In this document: piece by piece, positions 63,871 through 64,000 of the stretch | Layout: each line of letters begins with the position of its first letter | How positions within the stretch are numbered: the stretch's first letter is position 1 | NCBI GenBank assembly: GCA_036897525.1 | Contig: JAYMTJ010000015.1 | Location: 1 to 64,000, forward strand | Reading direction: 5' to 3' | Origin: Pelargonium x hortorum | Lineage: Eukaryota; Streptophyta; Magnoliopsida; Geraniales; Geraniaceae | DNA: 64,000 nt | Program-made: the position numbers and the translations under genes | The notes under the pieces: model-generated | Databases searched by the model: none | What the model was told of the DNA's origin: nothing | Seen by the model: the letters and a program-made list of their open reading frames with translations, nothing else

Positions 63871-63930
63871 TTTATTTCTATTTATTTCTAGGTTTCTGAT
63901 TTCAGATTTTAAGGAAAATAAGGAAGAAAT
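63871..63930 (+). repeat. Terminal-region repeat family, copy 4
   Basis: TTTATTTCTAGGTTTCTGAT then CAGATTTTAAGGAAAATAAGG parallels copy 2 (TTTCCAGG, GATTTTAAGGAATAAAAG). It lies at the window edge, and the core AACTGAAG is not preserved. Confidence 0.4.
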
Positions 63931-64000
63931 AGATCCCCCTTACCGTACCTTTCCTTTACTTGTGGCAGCTAAGAAATCTCTTTTCAGGACTAGCAATTCT

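Larger units (their letters stand above)
58852..64000. other. AT-rich organelle-like non-coding DNA
   Basis: No gene recognised outside the repeats listed. Frames open on both strands over 61,681-62,144 are rich in Phe, Leu, Lys and Asn, as expected from AT-rich sequence, and match nothing known to me. Confidence 0.4.

Noticed and set aside
1-64000. CRISPR array, operon, prophage or defence cassette
   Set aside because: No regularly spaced repeats, no cluster of co-directional genes and no bacterial ribosome-binding pattern. The window is plant-type DNA.
3891-64000. Ribosomal RNA or complete core mitochondrial genes (cob, atp, nad, rps)
   Set aside because: I looked for conserved starts and motifs and saw none apart from the short cox1 fragment.

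Overview
The window appears to come from a flowering plant (seed plant at least) and consists of two unlike pieces. Bases 1 to about 3,870 look like plant nuclear DNA. They hold the last exon of an unidentified host gene on the minus strand, split by a small PIF/Harbinger-type MITE with TAA target duplications. They also hold the 3' end of a truncated LINE, a diverged direct duplication, the start of what looks like a CACTA (En/Spm) transposon with subterminal repeats, and a piece of a dispersed CCGGT-rich repeat.

From about 3,870 to the end, about 60 kb, the DNA reads like plant mitochondrial intergenic sequence. Two direct anchors support this: a 33-base fragment of cox1 (11,593-11,625) and a plastid-type elongator tRNA-Met gene or recent relic (44,984-45,056, minus). 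At least two older tRNA relics keep canonical D-arm to T-arm spacing (21,890-21,960 and 50,795-50,867). No complete mitochondrial protein gene or rRNA was recognised. The longest open frame is 116 codons, and none resembles a known protein.

Layout of the organelle-like part: 3.9-15.3 kb is of ordinary plant-mitochondrial texture and moderate GC. 15.3-30.9 kb and most of 33.6-64 kb are visibly more AT-rich, full of stops in all frames and sprinkled with short GC-rich near-palindromes. Islands of the ordinary texture return near 30.9-32.7, 40.98-41.2 and 52.4-53.7 kb. Several diverged repeat families occur inside the AT-rich part: a pair at 25.19/54.90 kb differing only by transitions, a three-copy family at 32.17/33.48/38.15 kb, a local duplication at 37.91/38.03 kb, and a family at 58.5/58.8/62.3/63.9 kb.

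Two readings fit: a nuclear chromosome carrying a very large, partly decayed mitochondrial insertion (NUMT), or a very large gene-poor mitochondrial chromosome that has taken up a nuclear segment. The window edge near base 3,870 is the place to decide this. I found no operon, CRISPR array, defence cassette or other coherent new gene system; the unusual content is structural (repeats, palindromes, relics). Base composition statements are by eye, not computed.
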